Of a stretch of 64,000 nt of DNA, positions 58,840 to 64,000 are shown piece by piece (position 1 is the stretch's first letter; each line of letters opens with the position of its first letter). Origin of the DNA: Cristatella mucedo. Its lineage: Eukaryota; Bryozoa; Phylactolaemata; Cristatellidae. The notes under the pieces are model-generated. The model worked only from the letters and a program-made list of their open reading frames with translations, ran no database searches and was not told the origin of the DNA. The stretch lies in NCBI GenBank assembly GCA_009760855.2, contig WPIO01000053.1:1751501-1815500 (forward strand), given 5' to 3'. The translations under genes and the position numbers were made by a program.

Positions 58840-60035
58840 AAACCGAAACTTCGAGTATCTCGAAAACTTTAGATTCATGAAAGACAAGCAGAACCATTGC
58901 ATTACTAAGCTGTAGAAAGGTTTACAACTGATCTTACTAAAACATAATCTGAGGTGCCTATATATGACCTCTCACTCTACTCCCTCCCTATTGAAGGGTT
59001 GGAGGTCGCCTATCCTAGCATGGCAGTTCTAGGTAGGAGGCCCGAAGCTAAATAGCTACTCATTATGGTCAGTTTTTGTAATGCATCAGCCTGGACCAAT
59101 ACAAATCGTAATGCAGCATTCCTGAATGTGTGCCGATAAAATTTGAGCTAGTTCCTAAAAAACAAGAGTTACCAATTGAGACGATTCAGAAAGAACGACA
59201 TAGAAGGACTAAGCAAAATGTGTAGAGCCGGTGTGCTCTTAGCTTAGCTTATCGTATGAAATAAAGCTATAAAGCGACAGCATAGCGATCAGAATGAGAA
59301 AATTTGTTGTGGTTAGAGTGATCATGGCGGCTAAGTATCTCAGGCTCATAAGTCTTAATGTCTAATAATAATATTAACAATTATAGTATACAGCTATTGT
59401 GCCCCCAAAGAAATGGATCGCTCACAGCTTGTGCAGTTTACAGAAGCTGCATTTAAAGCATTAGCAAATATTAGGAAGCGGCATTACGAGATTCAATGAC
59501 ACTCATAAGTATTTAAAGTAATTAACCAAACTAACTCACTCTCACGAAATGTTTTTGAAAACGTGCATCTTTTATCTACGCTACTGCCGAAAGCTACATC
59601 ACAAACGCATAAGGTATGCATTCCTTGTGACTAATTGACTAGTAATACCAACCATAAGACTGTTGGACGAAATCAAAGAACAACTTCTACCTTTCTAGGT
59701 ACTTTAAGTGTGTGAGAAAAAGATAATAGCAACTATACAGTAAAACGATGATACTCCTAGCAGAAAAAGAATAACATGCCAAATAAAATGTTGCTAATAT
59801 GTACGTTTAAAATATGCATCGTATGGTTTTAATACGTATACAACCTTAAGTGAAATGAATCTCTATTCGCTCAACGTCTGACTGTTAAGTTACAGATTGC
59901 CTCCGAAAGTTGATAGTTACATGCTGCTGAACTGCTTCAGTCGGTCGGCTAAGTATGGGAAAAGCAGCTGCAGGAACCACAGGTCAACCGTGAGTCAACG
60001 AAGCACTGAGCTTCGAAGCCAAGTGTCTAATGACA
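58840..60035. other. Spacer without recognised features
   Basis: About 1.2 kb, AT-rich. No ORF above 68 codons and no repeat of this window was recognised. Confidence 0.4.
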
Positions 60036-60039
60036 ATAA

Positions 60040-60889
60040 TAGTAACAATAATAATAATAATGCTAGTGATAAAGCGCCCTCAGATAACTTAATCTCTTTC
60101 TAGGCGCCTTACATTTGCTGCAAATTAAAATGCAATTGAATGGTAAATAAAATCATGTTTGAAAAACAAACAAAATGAACAACATGGTTAGGGGTGACAT
60201 GCCCAGGGTCAGCATGCTAATGTGGTTAGTGGCAGCATGCACAGTGTCAGCATGCATAAGCAAATCAAGGACGAATCACAGGGACCCACTAAATGCTTTC
60301 CTAAGTAGGTGTGTTTTTAAGTTCCTTTTAAATGTGGTCAGGTCTGGGGATGTTCTGACCCGGGTCGGAAGGAAGTTCCAGGCTTTGGGAGCATACGAAC
60401 TAAATGCAGGGTCTCCAAAAGATTTCAGGTTTGTACCAGGTATTTCTAGACTGTTGGACTCCGAAAAGCAGGTGGTACGATGCTTGGCCCGATGGGGTAG
60501 TAAATCTGAAAGATAGGCTAGAGCCATAGAATGAAGGGACCTAAAGAGTGAGCGACAAAACCTTGAAGTCAATCTGTTGCTTGACTGGTAGCCAGTGCAG
60601 GTCGGCGAGAAGTGGAGTAATGTGGCAACTGCGACGCTCACGACAGACCAGCCTAACTGCCGAGTTTTGCACCAGCTGCAATCGCCTGATCGCACATGCC
60701 GGTAAGCCAGTAAGCAGTGAGTTGCAGACGTTCAGACAGGATGTCATGAATGCGAGGACTAACTTGGACGTGGTATCTTTATCTAAACAAGCCCGAATTT
60801 TAGCAATGTTATGAAGCTGAAAATAGGCAGATTTGACTGTGGAGCTGATGTGGTCGTCTAACGAAAGGTCTCTTTGGAATATGACACCT
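60040..60889 (-). mobile_element. Young L2-A LINE 3' copy
   Basis: Clean (AATAAT)n tail at 60,040-60,062 and 3' signature. The ORF2 C-terminus is in two frames: 60,541-60,747 ([40 protein letters not shown]) and 60,276-60,695 ([40 protein letters not shown]). It is truncated in the region after the catalytic core. Confidence 0.92.
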
Positions 60890-60892
60890 ACT

Positions 60893-60990
60893 TATGGCAA
60901 TCTCCGACGCTTCGTTGGTAAAGCAAGAGATTGAGTTCTCTGAGGGCGCTATATCAAGTGCATTTTTATTCTCACTATTATAATTATTGT
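60893..60990 (+). mobile_element. L2-A or SINE-A 3'-end scrap, opposite orientation
   Basis: 'gcaagagattgagttctctg', 'agggcgctatatcaagtgca' and TTTTTATTCTC represent only the 3' end, in plus orientation. It adjoins the minus-strand copy. It is too short to tell LINE from SINE. Confidence 0.7.
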
Positions 60991-60999
60991 AAGCCACAA

Positions 61000-62460
61000 C
61001 GACTTTGTGGTAGTTAAGAAGGAGACTTTTTAACAAGGCACTCATTGCAGAAGGCTCTCTTAGTAAGCATCTGCTAGCCAATATATTTCATCTTCTGCAA
61101 CATCTAGCAAGTTCAGAACACAGTCCATTCCGGAATACGGTTGAGGTAATACTTAGCTTGGACTAGCAGTTAAAGAGGTGGAAGGATTGATCTTAATCGG
61201 CAAAAGGAGGCTAGTTATCTTTGCAGCAGAACTTTGGACATTTTTTCCACAGTATAAGATCTTCAAAGTAAAAATGAATGTCATAAACGGTTTTTCAGCA
61301 GCAGAATGGCCCAGTTCGTATATCTACCAGACCTTACCGAAGTAAACCAGTTGGCTGACATTGTTGCAGCAGTTGAACTGGAAGGTGAAAAGGAGCCATG
61401 CTGTCAAGGGAATTGAGGGTCAGAATAAGAACTTTGCTCTCTATCCCGTTATCAACAGACTGCTGTCATAGCTGTTCAGAAATGCTAAAACGTAGTTTAA
61501 GCTCTCAGATTTTAAAAACAGCATTGCAGCGATGTTCATAGCCATCTGAAGTTGCCTCGTGACTCTTTTTTGCAGCCGAGCTTAACAAAAACTAAACTTA
61601 AAACTAACACGTAATCTAATCACTACTTTTTAGTAGGGATTAGATTACGTGGCAAGCTTTGTAAGTAGCTCTCTCAAAAAAAAACTTTAATAATTTGGGC
61701 ACATATCCAAGACAACACATACATTTTGAGCGGATACTGATGGAATCCAAAAGCACTACCTGTTACAAGACAAGCGCATTTTAGCCTAGCCACTGCTCGG
61801 AACGGCAACGTATGTATATCCGTCTGAAACTCCACTAAGCCGCTGACGCTACGTTGGTGTTATGCAGGAGTGTTTTGTATAGCACAATCATATCCTAAGC
61901 GACATTTGGTACGCATTCGGTAGCCAACAGACTTCATCTCACGCAGCAAAGACAAAATTTGGGGTTCAGCGGATTCAGGATAGCAGTAGTGGTAGTAACT
62001 AGCATGGAAGAAGCAACTCATGCATCTGGAAAGGACGTGCCATAATCGACAGTAGAAGATTAGTTGTCGTTGCATAAGAACGTTAGAAGTGAGATCAACA
62101 GTCTAAGACCTCCAGAACTAAAGCGTCTGACGCCAACGGTCTTTAGGTGGAGGAATGGAACAGCTAATGTATCGTGTAAACCCTACCTGAAGGTATGAGA
62201 TGGCCGAAACTGGCGCAGCAGTTCAACAAGGTATGGAGGAGCTGAGACTAGGGGTGCCTTCTGGGTCAGCGTAAGAACTGAGCTCGGCATCTGTTTTTCA
62301 TCCGCCGACCATCCAAGCTCTTTTAGCAAAGGAGAGACATGGTTCAACCTTTGGGACTTGAAAACTAGCTCACAGCCATATTCTTAGCCATTTTCAGAGG
62401 CCTAGTTGGTTGTATTGTAAGCTCAGCCAGAACGGAATAACAATACATATCATTCGAGAC
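61000..62460 (-). mobile_element. Decayed L2-B LINE fragments (at least two copies)
   Basis: About 61,800-62,460 on the minus strand follows L2-B from its 3' end ('atttggtacgcattcggtag') inward through 'cgccaacggtctttaggtgg' to 'aaggtatggaggagctga' and 'gcaaaggagagacatggttc'. A second, older piece at about 61,380-61,590 repeats part of the same region ('gaattgagggtcagaataag'). The portion 61,000-61,380 is only tentatively L2-B. No open frame. Confidence 0.6.
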
Positions 62461-62850
62461 TGTAGCATGAGTTATCGTCACGAATGGCACAAACGGTAGC
62501 CGACGAGAAAAACCACAGGCTTACTTTACCCATACACGGAGCTGGGCGAGGCACGACTCTCTCTGCCCCTCTTGCAAAGTGATGTCCCCTACTCTCTCGT
62601 CATAACAATTCCCAATAGCACGTCCAGGCTACTTACCACATCGAGTGTCACAGATCAATCGTACATCAATCAGGGGATGTGTCTTCAATTAAAAAAAACC
62701 ACATGCTTGCTTGATCTGGAGATTATTTAACGATGTAGCCAGAGTGGGGAGCAGCTTTTCTTATCCATTGCTTTGACAACGAGAAGGCTAAACATTAAGC
62801 ACATAGTCCTAATAACACACCAGTGGTCTCAGGCCACATCTTGGCCGTAG
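62461..62850. other. Unassigned, beside the gypsy remnant
   Basis: No ORF or known repeat was recognised. By position it could be the 3' end or long terminal repeat of the gypsy-type element that follows on the minus strand, but no repeat partner lies in the window. Confidence 0.3.
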
Positions 62851-63660
62851 CTGTCTGCCGGGTTCGTTGGCTCTGGCCGTACTACCAAGGCTAACATCAA
62901 AAATAGAGTCGAGGAGTTCATTGGCAATCAGTACTGGTCTGATGACCCTAGATGAAGGTGGATTCCATCAATTTCAATGCTAAGTCCTGCCGCCGAGCCA
63001 GTAACTGTCCCCTAAGGCCACTTATTGTTACAAAGGACTCCATGAGGGTTTAACGAAAAACCGACAAACCTGATTCAAGTCATTTCCGCCAGAGCTCTAT
63101 ACACGAGGCTTGCGAGCCATCGGAGGTATCTACTCGTACGAGAAAAGCTGACGGCAAGGCAATTAGCTGGTGTCCAATCCAGCGGCTGCAGATATATTGT
63201 ACCAGAACACCATCATCGTTATGTCCCCCCCCCCCACTGCGGTCAGCCATTCCTTTTAGTATTTAGTGGTTTCGCTCTACTATACCGTTTCCAGAAGATC
63301 GGTAGGCACAGCGATACATTATTTGTATCCTTCAACGATCACAAAGCTGGCGAACAGCATTTGATCGAAAAGTGGCGGAAATGTCATTTAACAGCTGCCA
63401 GGGTGTGCCCCTTTCTCTGAGTATTTCATCCTAGTGTCGGACCATCAAGGTCTCTCTCTCGTCGGGCATTTGCAGCAACATGGCAAACCTGCTTGGGCTG
63501 CAATCGACAAGTGTCAGATTTTTTACCCCAATGTAGAAAATAACATCAATAGCCAGAAGGTGGCAGTTAAAATCTACGTCCAAATGTCCATGGCTCCAAG
63601 ACACTGGCACCATGATCCGCAGACCGGAAAGGCCTCCCCAATTTAACAATGCATTCGGCT
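62850..63660 (-). mobile_element. Ty3/gypsy-type LTR retrotransposon, integrase remnant
   Basis: The minus strand reads, with stops and frame changes, as an integrase. The catalytic core starts at 63,431-63,649 (DVIFYIGVKNLTLVDCSPSR). It continues at about 63,240-63,430 with LRERGTPWQLLNDISATFRS and GNGIVERNH. A C-terminal piece at about 62,970-63,020 resembles the 'GxVTG...S..VEVDG' box found near the end of many gypsy integrases. The VDCSPSR, LLND and NGIVE blocks correspond to the D,D,E core with the second aspartate retained. It is a truncated, inactive remnant; RT, protease and LTRs are not visible. Confidence 0.75.
63225..63235. repeat. Poly-C run
   Basis: Eleven C residues in a row inside the integrase remnant. 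This is a probable slippage site and adds a frame disruption on the minus strand. Confidence 0.9.
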
Positions 63661-64000
63661 ATCTCTAGCGTTACGGAAATGCAGGAAGGCAGAGCCTGGC
63701 CAGCTTAGGCAGCCTAGGTCAACCTCTAGGTGATGCAAGTTGTGGAAAGCTAGCAGGTCTACTTCTTGTGCTCGAGTAGCAGCTTCGACAATCAAGATTG
63801 GCTTAAGCCACGGCTGTGACACTCTCATTCAATGGTCTGCTTTGATTTCGGCCGAATGCACCGTTTTTATTCTCATGGTCGCGTATTATTTCTGTCTGCC
63901 TTTGCACTAATGCATCGCCCAGACCTCGCGTACTGATATGCTTAATGGATAGGCTTATAGGTTATCGCCTTCGAAAACCGATCGAAGAAACGAATTCACA
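63661..64000. other. Right end of window, unassigned
   Basis: It may be the upstream part of the gypsy-type polyprotein (a 61-residue minus frame at 63,643-63,828), but I do not recognise a zinc-binding HHCC domain in it. Confidence 0.3.

Noticed and set aside
60040-60990. Twin-primed (internally inverted) L2-A
   Set aside because: The plus-strand piece at 60,893 is another 3' end, whereas twin priming inverts the 5' part; two separate insertions explain it better.

Overview
The window reads as a repeat-rich nuclear segment from an animal. It has no operons, ribosome binding sites or dense bacterial-type coding, and its AT-rich sequence is full of decayed non-LTR retrotransposons (LINEs), tRNA-derived SINEs and long dinucleotide microsatellites. 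An invertebrate such as a chelicerate or a mollusc fits, but the lineage cannot be fixed from the sequence alone. I see one convincingly intact host gene, at 15,585-17,801 (+): an intronless 738-residue SMYD4-like protein with TPR repeats, a split SET domain, a MYND zinc finger and a post-SET cysteine cluster.

That gene belongs to a local family. Broken relatives lie at 8.22-9.95 kb, 9.96-10.23 kb, 23.94-24.93 kb (its last codons reappear at 26.73 kb), 27.17-28.69 kb and 50.2-52.6 kb, all on the + strand. Several copies share about 1 kb of 5' flank and at least 1 kb of 3' flank with the intact gene. The array therefore grew by duplication of genomic DNA, although the lack of introns suggests that the founder was a retrogene. 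Older repeat blocks were duplicated too: 4.0-6.3 kb matches 45.05-46.63 kb, and 11.1-12.0 kb matches 39.4-40.5 kb.

The rest is mostly two LINE families that look like the L2 clade. L2-A has a C-terminal ORF2 rich in an AARLVCRE-type motif, a 3' end of the GAGATTGAGTTCTCTGAGGG type and an (ATT)n tail. It is present as more than 20 fragments, including long copies at 12.0-14.2, 19.1-21.8, 25.0-26.7, 41.7-43.4, 46.7-48.2, 52.8-55.6 and 57.2-58.8 kb. L2-B is about 3.5 kb when complete and ends in ACATT-type repeats. It has a full-length decayed copy at 33.93-37.41 kb, a second long copy at 40.5-45.0 kb, and many 3' fragments. Every copy carries stops, frameshifts or truncations. Two tRNA-derived SINE families are scattered between them. 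SINE-A ends in a sequence resembling the L2-A 3' end, as expected of a SINE that borrows that LINE's machinery.

Nested insertions give a relative chronology. At 39.4-46.0 kb a young L2-A sits inside an L2-B, which sits inside an older L2-A relative. Other nests are at 10.4-11.3, 29.6-32.4 and 37.9-39.1 kb. Large TA/TG microsatellites lie at 23.26-23.53 and 37.54-37.87 kb. The far right end (about 62.9-63.7 kb, - strand) holds a decayed integrase region of a Ty3/gypsy-type LTR retrotransposon.
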